A DNA stretch of 64,000 nt from contig NZ_CP109487.1 of assembly GCF_036227605.1 (NCBI RefSeq), positions 1,364,001 to 1,428,000 on the forward strand. Direction: 5' to 3'. Position 1 is the first letter of the stretch. Each line of letters starts with the position of its first letter. The stretch is from Streptomyces sp. NBC_01439. GTDB taxonomy: Bacteria > Actinomycetota > Actinomycetes > Streptomycetales > Streptomycetaceae. The notes under the pieces are model-generated. The model saw only the letters and a program-made list of their open reading frames with translations, did no database searches and was not told the origin of the DNA. Position numbers and translations under genes: made by a program. This document shows, one piece after another, positions 27,608 to 36,012 of the stretch.

Positions 27608-29910
27608 CCGCCCGGCTCAGCCTGTACCGCAAAGCCGAACAGGAGCTGTACAAGCTCGACCGCTCGGTCAAGGCCCAGTTCTACGACTTCAGTCACATCT
27701 TCCGGGATAACCCGAAGCGGTTGAGACTGAAGAAGCTCAAGGGCGACTCCCGGATCTGGTCCGCCCGTGTCAACGACTCCTACCGAGCACTGCTCACCCC
27801 CACCGGCGTCGACCCGGACGGCACCGAGAGCTGGCTGGTCATCGCCGTCCGGCACCGCAGGGACGTCTACGAAGAACTCCAGGTCGCGGTCAACCGCGTC
27901 ACCGGTGAGATCGAATTCGTCGACCTCGCCGTCGTCGGCGACAGCGCCCTGCGCCGCGCCGGCATCACCCTTACCCCCGCCGAGCCCGACACCGCCGAGA
28001 CGCCCACGCCGACCACCGCCGAGCCAGCACGCGCACCCGCGGTGCCGCCGCTGCTCGCCGCATACAGCGGGCAGCAGCTCCGTGAACTCGGCGTCGCCGA
28101 CCAGCTGATCGAGCTGGCCCTCACGGTCACCGACAGCGCCGAGCTCGACCAGCTCGTCGAGGGCGCACCGCTGCTGTCCAAGGACGTGCTCTACGGCCTC
28201 GCCGCTGGCATGTCGATCGATGAGGTGCGCCAGGAAATCACCCAACCCGTCGAGCTCGGCCACGAGCCAGACCTGGGCGACTTCGCGGCAGCCCTGTCCC
28301 GTACCAAGGTCACCGCCGTGGACGATGCAGTGCAGGCCGCCATCGACGAGGGTGACTTCCGGGCCTGGAAGGTCTTCCTTCACCCCACCCAGGAGCGCGT
28401 CGTCCGCCGCCATTACAACGGTCCTGCCCGGGTGTCCGGCGGACCGGGCACGGGCAAGACCATCGTCGCCCTGCACCGGGTCAAGCATCTGGCCGAGCAG
28501 CTCCCTCCCGGCCACGACAAGCCGATCCTGCTAACCACGTACACCAAGAACCTCACCACCGACCTACGGCTGCGCCTGTCTTCCCTGGTCGAGCCCGAGC
28601 TGCTGGCCCGCGTCGAGATCGCCCACATCGACCAGCTGGCCGCGCGGGTCCTCGGCGAGAACACCGCCCCCGGCCGCGGCAAGCAGCGCGTGTACGACAG
28701 CGTGGCCCTGGGCGAGATGCGTCAGCTCCTCGCGGAGCTGGACGACCGCCGCTGGGAGCCCGAGTTCCTCCTCGAAGAGTGGGAGCAGGTCATCCTCGGC
28801 CAGTCCGTGCCGACTAGGTCGGACTACTTCCAGGCCCGCCGGGCCGGCCGCGGGCGCTCCCTGACCCGTCCCGAGCGCAACCACATCTGGAAGCTGATCG
28901 AACAATTCACCGCCCGCCTCGACAAACTCGGCGTGGAAACCTGGGGCCAGGCGTCCGAACGCGCCGCCCGCTACGAGATCGAACGTGCCTCGAAGATCTG
29001 CGCCCGCCGCGAGTACAAGGACGAGGTCGGCGGCAAGGACCTCATCCACCGCGACAACAGCTCCGGAATGCGCTACCTCGGCTACCGCTACCGGCACATC
29101 GTGGTCGACGAGGCCCAGGACCTCAGCCCGGCCCACTGGAAGATGCTCCGCGCCATGGCCGACCCGGAGCTCCCCAACGACATGTTCATCGCTGGCGACA
29201 CCCACCAGAGGATCTACGACCACCAGGTCGCACTCGGCGCCCTCGGCATCAACATCCGCGGCCGCTCTTCGAGGCTGACCCTGAGCTACCGCACCACCAA
29301 GGAGATCCTCGCCGAGGCCCTCCGCGTCGTCGAACCCAGGAAGACCGGCCAGGCCGTCGGCTACGACGACCTTGACGACGGCACCGACAACCTCGCTGGC
29401 TACCGCTCCGTCCTCCACGGCCCCGCCCCGGTCTTCAGTCCGTACACCTCGTGGGAGGAGGAACTGGCCGGCCTCGCCACTACCCTGGCTGCCTGGCGCA
29501 CCGAGCTGTCCACCGACGGGCACGGCTCCCCGCGCGACCCCAGCGGCCACATCGCCGTCTGCGTCGCCGACCGCGACATGGTCAGCCAGACGATGTACCA
29601 CCTGATCACCAGGGCCGGCATCACCTGTGCCGAGCTCACCAAGGACGGTCCGAAGGGCGACGGCGAGGTCCACGTGGGCACCATGCACCGCTTCAAGGGC
29701 CTCGAGTACCAGCGCCTGGCGATCGTCGGCGCCAGCGACGGGATCATCCCCCGCACCCACGTCATCGACCGCTACCGCACCGAGGACCCGCCCCGCTATG
29801 AGCGCGAGCAGCGCAAGGCCCGCTCACTGCTGTTCGTGGCCACCACCCGTGCCCGAGACGCCCTGACCATCAGCTGGCACGGAAAACCGAGCCCCTTCCT
29901 GCCGGCCTGA
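27604..29910 (+). CDS. UvrD/Rep-type helicase with N-terminal RelE/ParE-like domain
   Basis: 768 aa, ATG overlapping the preceding stop (ATGA). Residues 1-70 (LSLYRKAEQELYKLDRSVKA ... RIWSARVNDSYRALLT) have the pattern of RelE/ParE toxins: two helices, then strands with an Arg-rich end. A helical linker follows. The SF1A helicase has GGPGTGKT (about residue 280), VDEAQD (about 501), GDTHQRIYD, LSYRTTKEI, GTMHRFKGLEY and ATTRARDAL. All helicase motifs are intact. It is the last gene before a strong hairpin, in the place where class 1 DISARM has the phospholipase-D-like DrmC. It may unwind DNA opened by the other helicases; whether the toxin-like domain cuts RNA is unknown. Confidence 0.85.
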   Translation: MTARLSLYRKAEQELYKLDRSVKAQFYDFSHIFRDNPKRLRLKKLKGDSRIWSARVNDSYRALLTPTGVDPDGTESWLVIAVRHRRDVYEELQVAVNRVTGEIEFVDLAVVGDSALRRAGITLTPAEPDTAETPTPTTAEPARAPAVPPLLAAYSGQQLRELGVADQLIELALTVTDSAELDQLVEGAPLLSKDVLYGLAAGMSIDEVRQEITQPVELGHEPDLGDFAAALSRTKVTAVDDAVQAAIDEGDFRAWKVFLHPTQERVVRRHYNGPARVSGGPGTGKTIVALHRVKHLAEQLPPGHDKPILLTTYTKNLTTDLRLRLSSLVEPELLARVEIAHIDQLAARVLGENTAPGRGKQRVYDSVALGEMRQLLAELDDRRWEPEFLLEEWEQVILGQSVPTRSDYFQARRAGRGRSLTRPERNHIWKLIEQFTARLDKLGVETWGQASERAARYEIERASKICARREYKDEVGGKDLIHRDNSSGMRYLGYRYRHIVVDEAQDLSPAHWKMLRAMADPELPNDMFIAGDTHQRIYDHQVALGALGINIRGRSSRLTLSYRTTKEILAEALRVVEPRKTGQAVGYDDLDDGTDNLAGYRSVLHGPAPVFSPYTSWEEELAGLATTLAAWRTELSTDGHGSPRDPSGHIAVCVADRDMVSQTMYHLITRAGITCAELTKDGPKGDGEVHVGTMHRFKGLEYQRLAIVGASDGIIPRTHVIDRYRTEDPPRYEREQRKARSLLFVATTRARDALTISWHGKPSPFLPA

Positions 29911-29919
29911 ACCGTCAGG

Positions 29920-29956
29920 GTCGTCTGCCTGCCCGAACGCTGGGCAGGCAGACGAC
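29920..29956. terminator. 15-bp perfect hairpin between convergent genes
   Basis: Arms GTCGTCTGCCTGCCC (29920-29934) and its exact complement (29942-29956) flank a 7-nt loop. It lies between the end of the defence operon and the convergent methyltransferase, so it should serve both strands. Confidence 0.8.
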
Positions 29957-29958
29957 GG

Positions 29959-30762
29959 TCAGGAGGTTCCGACAACGAGGATGTGGGCGGAGGCATCAGT
30001 GAACACGCCCTGGTCGTCCGCCAGGCGGGCGGTCGCCACCGCGTCCGCGACCAGCGCTTGCGCGACCTCCTGTCCCCCGCACCGGCCTGCCGCCATGACG
30101 TACGCCCATCCGGGACCCTCGATGCCGTGCAGGCGCACATCCGTCAAGCCGGCCTCGACCGCCTCCTCGGCGAGCTCCGCCGACGTGTGGAAGTGCACCA
30201 CCGTGAACCCTCGGCTGCCGTCGTACGACCCGGTCCGCACCACTTCGGTGACCTCCCCTGCGAGAAGGTCCGGGGTAAGCCCGGCACTCACGGTGTAGTC
30301 CTGCATCAGGGAGTACCGGGAGATCCCGGCTGCCGCCACCAGTCCACCTGGCACCACGACGCGGCGGGCTTCGGAGAGCGCTCTGAGCCTGTCGGCGCGA
30401 TCCGCCAAGTGGTACAGCGGCCCCAGGAGCAGCACCGCGTCGAAGCCGTGTGCGGGCAGCGTCACATCTCGGGCGTCACCGATCTCGGCCGCACACCCTG
30501 GAACGTACGCGCGGGCCTGTTCGACATGCTTGGGCACCGGGTCCAGGAGCACCACCTCGTACCCGTCCTCGACAAGCCACCGAGCGTGGGTCCCCGGCCC
30601 TCCACCCACGTCCAGAACCCGGGCCGGCGGCGGTGGAAGGTACTGGCGTAAGAGCTCTTGAGTCCGCTCGAGCTCCAGGCGGCCTGTCGCGGTGGTGTGC
30701 AGCCGGGCAGCTTCGTCGTATTCCCCGTAGAAGTCCGCGATCCGTGCGTCGATCGTCGTCAT
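29959..30762 (-). CDS. Class I SAM-dependent methyltransferase
   Basis: 267 aa from ATG 30762 (MTTIDARIADFYGEYDEAARL); an upstream extension to 30855 is not needed. The SAM-binding loop VLDVGGGPGTHARWL lies near residue 52, followed by VLLDPVPKHVEQA and an acidic motif DAVLLLGPLYHL typical of small-molecule methyltransferases. The substrate is unknown. It is convergent with the defence operon and separated from it by the 29920 hairpin, so it is probably not part of it. Confidence 0.85.
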   Translation of the reverse strand: MTTIDARIADFYGEYDEAARLHTTATGRLELERTQELLRQYLPPPPARVLDVGGGPGTHARWLVEDGYEVVLLDPVPKHVEQARAYVPGCAAEIGDARDVTLPAHGFDAVLLLGPLYHLADRADRLRALSEARRVVVPGGLVAAAGISRYSLMQDYTVSAGLTPDLLAGEVTEVVRTGSYDGSRGFTVVHFHTSAELAEEAVEAGLTDVRLHGIEGPGWAYVMAAGRCGGQEVAQALVADAVATARLADDQGVFTDASAHILVVGTS

Positions 30763-30980
30763 ACACAACGACGGTAGGACCCGCCCGGTCGTCCTGTCAC
30801 CCGGAATTCGGCACCAGCACATAGTGGAGGCGACTCCCCTTCTCTGGCCGATCAAGCGGCGCGACGTCGACCCGGCCGGTTGCCATCACCCAGGCCCCTT
30901 TCCGAAGCTGCGTAGGCTAACGTCGGGCTGTCGCCAAAGAGGTCCAGCGCCGTCTTCCGCATCAGCTACCGCCGGTTCTG

Positions 30981-31428
30981 ACTTACGAGTTGGGCCGATC
31001 GACGTCGTCCGCGACGAAGTCGAACGGACGCTTGGAACCCAGCTGGACCAGGCCACCCTGGTGCGCAAGCGCCGGTCTCTCGGCGCGAGGACGGATCATG
31101 ACTCGTGGGTCGTGTTGAGCGGCGCCGCTTCGAGAAGATCGGGAACGAGGGCTGGAACGGTACGGAGTGTGCCGCACGGATAGAAGGCGTTGCGATGCCC
31201 CAGTGGCGGCAGGGTGCGGCGTAGCGGCAGCGGGACGAGCCGGTGATGTGGCGTGCTGACGAGACCGATCTGCTGCCCGGGGCCCGGTGGGCAACAGCGT
31301 GCTGGTCGCTGATCCGCTCTTGCCGGAGGTGTGGGAAGCGTTGAATCTGGATGCCCTCTCGGTGCAGAGCACAAGCCGGGTGCCGAAGGTGATCAGCATC
31401 GCCGACCTCAGCAGGGTCTGCGGTCCAG
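30981..31428 (+). pseudogene. Decayed aminoglycoside-phosphotransferase-like gene
   Basis: Four consecutive protein-like blocks in shifting plus-strand frames read as one known type of Streptomyces phosphotransferase-like protein: GPIDVVRDEVERTLGTQL (about 30992), RVERRRFEKIGNEGWNGTEC (from 31111), WRADETDLLPGA (about 31250), GNSVLVADPLLPEVWEALN (from 31287), ending near ISIADLSRV. At least three frameshifts and a TAG near 31220 separate them, and the C-terminal catalytic half is gone. The remnant lies at the right edge of the defence region, which suggests past insertion or deletion there. Confidence 0.55.
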
Positions 31429-31598
31429 GCGCTCCGTGTCCGCCGTTGGTCCTGACGAACGCGGTCGGCGATCCTGCCACGGCCGCGCCATCGCACCGCG
31501 TCACCGCGTCAGCCCTGTGGCGCGATGCGCGACACGACAAGGGCCTACAGGCTAGAGCGTGGGTCGCCACTGCGGCCGTGCGGCCTTCGAGCCGAAGG

Positions 31599-32855
31599 TT
31601 ACGAAGCCAGCAACTGGTGGAAAAACCCGCTCAGCATGATCTTGGCACTCAGTGAGTCCACGAACTCGGCGCCGCCGAACCGGTACACCTCGTACCCCTG
31701 GAGACGGAGTCGCCGGTCTTCCCGGACCATGTCGACGTAGAGGTCCGGGGCAGGCTTTCCATCGCGCGAGTAGTGATCCTTCCCATCAAGTTCCAGCACG
31801 TATCGGCGACCGCCAGGAGCAAGCATCAGGAAGTCCATCCGCTGCCGCGCCAGCACCTTGCCCTCTACCCGCCGGCTCCGCTGGTGTTTCGCCAGGGGGT
31901 CGTAGTGGAGGTATACCTGGGGCAGGAGAGCAGGAAGGTCGTCGAACCCTCGCTGCATTGCGAAGTTCCAGTAGGAGTCCAGCAGCAACTGCTCCGGGGT
32001 GTTGAGCGCCCCCCTCAACCGCGTGAGAAGCGCCTGCAACCTGCGCTGCTCCGGCATCCCGTACATGCCGTCCTTGAGTTGCCACCATCTAACGAGTTCG
32101 CTCCAGGTGAGGCCGGCGGCTCCCACGGGACGGTCGTACAGCAGGCAGTGGTCCTTGTTCTTCGTGATCTCGATGACGCCACCCGCGACGTCCCTCCAGA
32201 CGATCTCCGGCTTCTGCGTGGCGGCGAAGATGAGGTTGCGCAGCTCGCCGCGCAGTCCCCGCAGGCCTCCGGTAAAGGTGGCTTGCTCGCGGCGTTCCAG
32301 CGCTGCGCGCCCCGGGGCGAAGACACGGGTCAGGTCGGTGCTGAGGTCGTTCTCGTGCTCCATCCGGAACGAGTAGTAGCCCTGCTTGTCGTGGAAGGGG
32401 ACTTCGAACTCAATACCGAGACGGCGCAGAACTGTCTTCAGGCACCGTATGACCGCGCCCGTTTCCGAGTTGTCCATCAGTCCGTCGTGCTGAGGGTCCT
32501 CGGGCAGATCGTCGATCAACAGGTCGATGAGGGCGTGCGCAACCTCTTCGTCGCCGCCAGCAGCAGGGGCGCTCCGGAGATCGTTAATGGCCGCGCGATT
32601 CAACCGCCTGTACGAGTAGCTCCCATCGTGGACGGTCTCGAAGAAGAGTCCTTGCACCACCCTGCCCCCTCGGCCTCCGACGTTCGGAAGAACCCGAACG
32701 CCTGCATCGTCTCGCACACAGCTGACAGAAGGCAGGACGTTCTCGAGAGCTCCACCGTGCAGCAGCCGAGGCGAACCGTGGCAAGACGCCTCCAGCACAA
32801 TGGCAGGGTCCTGCGGTGGCGGCTCCGACAAGAACTCGACGTGGGGCGCCGTCAC
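31599..32855 (-). CDS. Unknown protein with C-terminal nuclease-like domain
   Basis: 418 aa from GTG 32855; no clear ribosome site, so the start is uncertain. The first 300 residues are mixed alpha/beta with no family recognised. The last 90 residues (RQRMDFLMLAPGGRRYVLE, LDGKDHYSRDGKPAPDLYVD, MVREDRRLRLQGYEVYRFGG) fit the PD-(D/E)xK/Vsr-like pattern: Asp in the first strand, ExDxK in the second, then an Arg-rich helix and YEVYRF strand. It may therefore cut nucleic acid. It follows the oxidoreductase gene on the same strand by 17 nt and could be cotranscribed. It lies 1.7 kb from the defence operon; a defence role is only an inference. Confidence 0.65.
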   Translation of the reverse strand: MTAPHVEFLSEPPPQDPAIVLEASCHGSPRLLHGGALENVLPSVSCVRDDAGVRVLPNVGGRGGRVVQGLFFETVHDGSYSYRRLNRAAINDLRSAPAAGGDEEVAHALIDLLIDDLPEDPQHDGLMDNSETGAVIRCLKTVLRRLGIEFEVPFHDKQGYYSFRMEHENDLSTDLTRVFAPGRAALERREQATFTGGLRGLRGELRNLIFAATQKPEIVWRDVAGGVIEITKNKDHCLLYDRPVGAAGLTWSELVRWWQLKDGMYGMPEQRRLQALLTRLRGALNTPEQLLLDSYWNFAMQRGFDDLPALLPQVYLHYDPLAKHQRSRRVEGKVLARQRMDFLMLAPGGRRYVLELDGKDHYSRDGKPAPDLYVDMVREDRRLRLQGYEVYRFGGAEFVDSLSAKIMLSGFFHQLLAS

Positions 32856-32872
32856 ACACAGGCACGAATTCG

Positions 32873-33721
32873 TCAGGGGGAACCGGCACCTCTACCGTGC
32901 AGGTGCGCCAGGGCAACTGCGACCGGCAGGTCGTAGCGGTCTTTGTCCTGCTCCCAGCGGGCCAGCACGGCGACAGTGGCCTCCGCAATCTCCGTTGGCA
33001 GGTCAGCCGCGCGGAGGGTTTCGGCGACGTCCTCCATCTCCGGTGCCCAGCGCCATGCCCGCGCGGCGACGCTCGGAAGGTAGTCGGGATCCGAGAGGAT
33101 GCTCGAAGCCATGGATTCTGCCTCGGCGGTCAACTCGGCCCCCACGCCGTGCGTGGTGGCAAGGGCGTGAGCGACGCCGGCGAGGGTGCGAGCGGCCTTC
33201 TGGTAACTGGCGAATGCCATCTTCAGAGCGGAGGCAGAGCCGATATCCCCGCTCGCGCGCCGCGGCTCGACGTGGGTGCCCTTGAAGAGTTCTTCAACAA
33301 TACCGACGGCCTGCTGGTCGCCGGCGAGGTAGAGGCGCGCCGTCCGCAGGCCGCCTGGCGGTGGCCCGAAGATGGCGCCGTCGAGTACGACCGTACCGGG
33401 GCAGACCTCGCCCGCGATGTACTTCATACGCTGTGGGTTGATGGCGTTGGCGTCCACATACACCCCGGCGAAGTCGTGGCCCGCGACCAGGGTGGCCACG
33501 TCTTCGGCGGCCTGGGGCGGGCAGATGGAGAGGACCACGGAGCTGCGGTGAAGCGCCGTAGCCAGGCTGTCCACGGCTACTGCCCCGGCCTGCACGGCCC
33601 GTTCACGTGTGGCTTCGCTTCGCCCGTCGGGAACCCAAAGCACCTCGTGCCCCGCGGCCACGACCTGGGCGGCGACGGCAGCGCCCATGGAACCTGGGTG
33701 CAAGACGGTCACGGTGGTCAC
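32873..33721 (-). CDS. NAD(P)-dependent oxidoreductase, 6PGDH/beta-hydroxyacid dehydrogenase-like
   Basis: 282 aa. VTVLHPGSMGAAVAAQVVAAG (first 25 residues) is the Rossmann nucleotide loop of the 6PGDH-like superfamily, followed by HEVLWVPDGRSEAT, consistent with NADP preference. The C-terminal helical domain (SALKMAFASYQKAARTL) keeps the Lys seen in this superfamily and resembles the DUF1932 region. The substrate is unknown. The start ATG overlaps the stop of the upstream TPR regulator by 4 nt, so the regulator and enzyme are coupled. Confidence 0.85.
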   Translation of the reverse strand: MTTVTVLHPGSMGAAVAAQVVAAGHEVLWVPDGRSEATRERAVQAGAVAVDSLATALHRSSVVLSICPPQAAEDVATLVAGHDFAGVYVDANAINPQRMKYIAGEVCPGTVVLDGAIFGPPPGGLRTARLYLAGDQQAVGIVEELFKGTHVEPRRASGDIGSASALKMAFASYQKAARTLAGVAHALATTHGVGAELTAEAESMASSILSDPDYLPSVAARAWRWAPEMEDVAETLRAADLPTEIAEATVAVLARWEQDKDRYDLPVAVALAHLHGRGAGSP

Positions 33722-35082
33722 GGGCTGCCTCCTGGTGGAAGTTCGGCAATGGGACGTTCCCTGTGAGCCATGATCGACTCCCGCAAGCCGATTGCAACAG
33801 GCACTCCGGCACCAGGGTGTGCAGCGAGCTGGCGGCTGAAGTGTCCGATCCGCCGGTCCACGCTCTCCGTTCGCCGGCGGGCGTTGGTGTCAAGGACGGT
33901 GTGCACCTCGTGCGCAGCGCCTTCGATATCTCCCCGCCCGAGACGGGCCATGGCGAGATCCATGCGCGCAAGCGACATCTCACCGAGCCGCTGCCGCGCA
34001 GGCGGGGCTGCCTGGAAGATCTCCACGGCCTGGGCGGCACAAGCCTCCGCGTCCACCAGATTGCGACGTCCGGACAACCAAAGGTGGGTGCTGCTGGCGT
34101 AGAAGAGCTGCTTCTCTACGGGGAATGCCATCATGCCCCCAGGCAGATCGCCGCCGTCGGCTGCAAGGCCTTCGCGAAGACGCTCCGCGCCGGCCAGTGC
34201 AGCAAGCGCCTCGCCGGTCCGGCCCAACTGGCCGTATGCACGCGCCTTGATGCTCTCCAGCCGAATGAGCGCAGTGCCGGAGTCCGGCGCGTACGCAGCC
34301 CCCAGCTCCGCCAGCCGGACAGCATCCGCCGGTCGCCCGTCCCAGTAGGAGATCAGCGCCTGGAGCCCGCGGACCCATACACGCAGGCCGTTGTGGCCCG
34401 CCAGCTCGCCCAGGAGAAAGGCGGTGCGCGCCTGGGTGTCGGCCGCGTCGTAGCATCCAAGGTCGAAGCTGGCGTTGGCTAGGACTCCACACAGGATGCC
34501 GGCGCAAACGTAGAGGTCACGGGTGTAGCGCGGTGGCTGCCGGCCCTCCAGAAGTACGAACGCTTGGTCGCGTAGGGAGTGGACTTCTCGAAACAGAGGG
34601 CCAACGGGTCGGTTGGGATACGTGTCGACTATCCGGCGGATGTCGGCTTCCAGCTGCTCCATCGTGTGTGGTCCCACGTTGCTGCCTTCTGCGCGAGCCG
34701 CGAACCGTGCTGACTCGCCGGCAGCGGCGGTCACGACGTCTTCGTGGTTCTCGAATGCATCCTCAGGCCTGCCCTGCTCTGCTCTGGGGACGGGTGACGA
34801 GACCAGGTCGGAGGACACAGCTTCCAGGAGACGCGAGGCCTGGAATCCCGGGAACATGAACTCCAGGACCCGGCGGGAGACGGTTTGGGGGGTTCGGACG
34901 TCCCCTCTCAGCCATCGGTGGAACTGCCGCTTCTCGACGGTGGCAGTCGCAATCGAGGGGTCGCCTTCGGCATCGGCCAGCTGTTTGGCCGCCTGCTCGT
35001 ACCGCTTCTTGAAGACGGTGTAGTCCTGCCAGCCCCGCTGGTTGATGAGGGTCTGGAAGAGCGTTGCTCCTAACGGGCTCAT
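33718..35082 (-). CDS. Transcriptional regulator-like protein with TPR-type C-terminus
   Basis: 454 aa from ATG 35082, chosen for the purine-rich GAGGAGAGGAG upstream. An N-terminal helical segment (LGATLFQTLINQRGWQDYTVFKKRYEQAAKQ) followed by RQFHRWLRGDVRTPQ has the form of a divergent HTH used by Streptomyces regulators. From about residue 130 the protein is a series of helical repeats (LRDQAFVLLEG, AGILCGVLANASFDLGCYDAA, ALISYWDGRPADAVRLAELGAA), as in TPR sensor domains. It is coupled by ATGA to the oxidoreductase gene. Its ligand is unknown. Confidence 0.75.
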   Translation of the reverse strand: MSPLGATLFQTLINQRGWQDYTVFKKRYEQAAKQLADAEGDPSIATATVEKRQFHRWLRGDVRTPQTVSRRVLEFMFPGFQASRLLEAVSSDLVSSPVPRAEQGRPEDAFENHEDVVTAAAGESARFAARAEGSNVGPHTMEQLEADIRRIVDTYPNRPVGPLFREVHSLRDQAFVLLEGRQPPRYTRDLYVCAGILCGVLANASFDLGCYDAADTQARTAFLLGELAGHNGLRVWVRGLQALISYWDGRPADAVRLAELGAAYAPDSGTALIRLESIKARAYGQLGRTGEALAALAGAERLREGLAADGGDLPGGMMAFPVEKQLFYASSTHLWLSGRRNLVDAEACAAQAVEIFQAAPPARQRLGEMSLARMDLAMARLGRGDIEGAAHEVHTVLDTNARRRTESVDRRIGHFSRQLAAHPGAGVPVAIGLRESIMAHRERPIAELPPGGSP

Positions 35083-35451
35083 GACCGCTCCTCTCCTCGG
35101 CGTCAGTTCGGCCACCACGCTAGACCGCAGCGGCCCCAAGAAGTGGATCTCTCCGACAGAAACACTGCTCCCGAGGCGAACTGACACAGGTTAGGCGTGA
35201 GAAGACCGCGTTTGGCTCCGGTTAGGCCCTCGCTCAGGCAGCGCCAGGGCGGGAAGCTCCAACTTCGCCCGCCCTCTGAGGGCAATGGACCTGCGTGCCG
35301 ACGCTCTGTGATGCCGTCGGCATCAGCGGCACTGCCCGGAGGCATCCTGACCGTCGACTTCCCGAGGCTGAGATTGCGTACGCGCCCGAGCGGTACCTAC
35401 GGATGTCCGGCTGACAACGTGGACGCAACTCATCCGCCTCTCCGCGAGGTT
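35083..35451. other. 369-bp intergenic region
   Basis: No gene is supported. It holds the promoter of the minus-strand TPR regulator and a terminator-like hairpin (35246-35275) placed downstream of the trmO gene. Confidence 0.5.
35246..35275 (-). terminator. Terminator-like hairpin after trmO
   Basis: AGGGCGGG (35246-35253) pairs with CCCGCCCT (35268-35275), and the loop-proximal AAG/CTT may add pairs. It is GC-rich and has no T tract. Confidence 0.4.
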
Positions 35452-35940
35452 CTACTCGGGTCGGTTAGCTGCGGGGTCCCAGTAGTTCGCCAGCATCGCC
35501 GCCGGCCAGGCCGGAGCAGTGACAGGGCCGCGGGGACCCATCTCCTCGAAGTACGGGGCGAGGTCGTAGATAGGAGTTCCGGCAACGGCGTCGAGGTCGG
35601 TGACGTAGATGTCCCTGCCGTCCACTCTGAGCAGGCGGGGGAAGGAGGTTGCCATGCGGTTGGGGCGCCGGTGGTTTCGGTGCACGAAGGTGCCGGTGGG
35701 CTCCCAGGTCGGGTCGTTGCGGGGGCTGCGGGCTCCGAGGTGGAGGTCGGCTTCGGAGCCAAGGTGGAAGTGCCAGGTCACGATCAGGTGGGAGAACTCG
35801 TCGATGCCGCGCAGGGTGTCGAGTGGGAAGTCCTGGCGCAGGCGGATGATCGATTCGACTCCGCCCTGGTAGTCGTCGGCCGGCGTCTGGTGGCCGCCGA
35901 CGACGTGGGCGATGGCCTCAATCGTGATCGGGTCGTGCAC
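35452..35940 (-). CDS. trmO: tRNA (N6-threonylcarbamoyladenosine-37) methyltransferase TrmO-like
   Basis: 162 aa from GTG 35940, with GGGGAGGA upstream. It shows the compact YaeB/TrmO beta-barrel pattern: DFPLDTLRGIDEFSHLIVTWHFHL, PTGTFVHRNHRRPNRMATSFPRLL (the R-P-N motif of the family) and IYVTDLDAVAGTPIYDLAPYFEE (DxDxxDGTPxxDxKPY variant). The family methylates t6A37 of tRNA-Thr with SAM. The actinomycete branch is divergent and may modify something else. It stands alone on the minus strand. Confidence 0.8.
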   Translation of the reverse strand: MHDPITIEAIAHVVGGHQTPADDYQGGVESIIRLRQDFPLDTLRGIDEFSHLIVTWHFHLGSEADLHLGARSPRNDPTWEPTGTFVHRNHRRPNRMATSFPRLLRVDGRDIYVTDLDAVAGTPIYDLAPYFEEMGPRGPVTAPAWPAAMLANYWDPAANRPE

Positions 35941-36012
35941 GCGTTCCTCCCCTGGGACTACCGGACTGGCCAGGGCACTGCTCCGGCTCGGACGGTTGGT
36001 GTGCTGGCGCGA

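Noticed and set aside
11115..29910. BREX (PglX with kinase)
   Set aside because: No PglZ-type alkaline phosphatase, BrxC ATPase or PglW-size kinase is present; the SNF2 helicase and DUF1998 helicase fit DISARM better.
30983..31570. Minus-strand frame of 195 codons across the phosphotransferase remnant
   Set aside because: Low-complexity Arg/Ser/Pro sequence, while the plus strand shows recognisable protein blocks.
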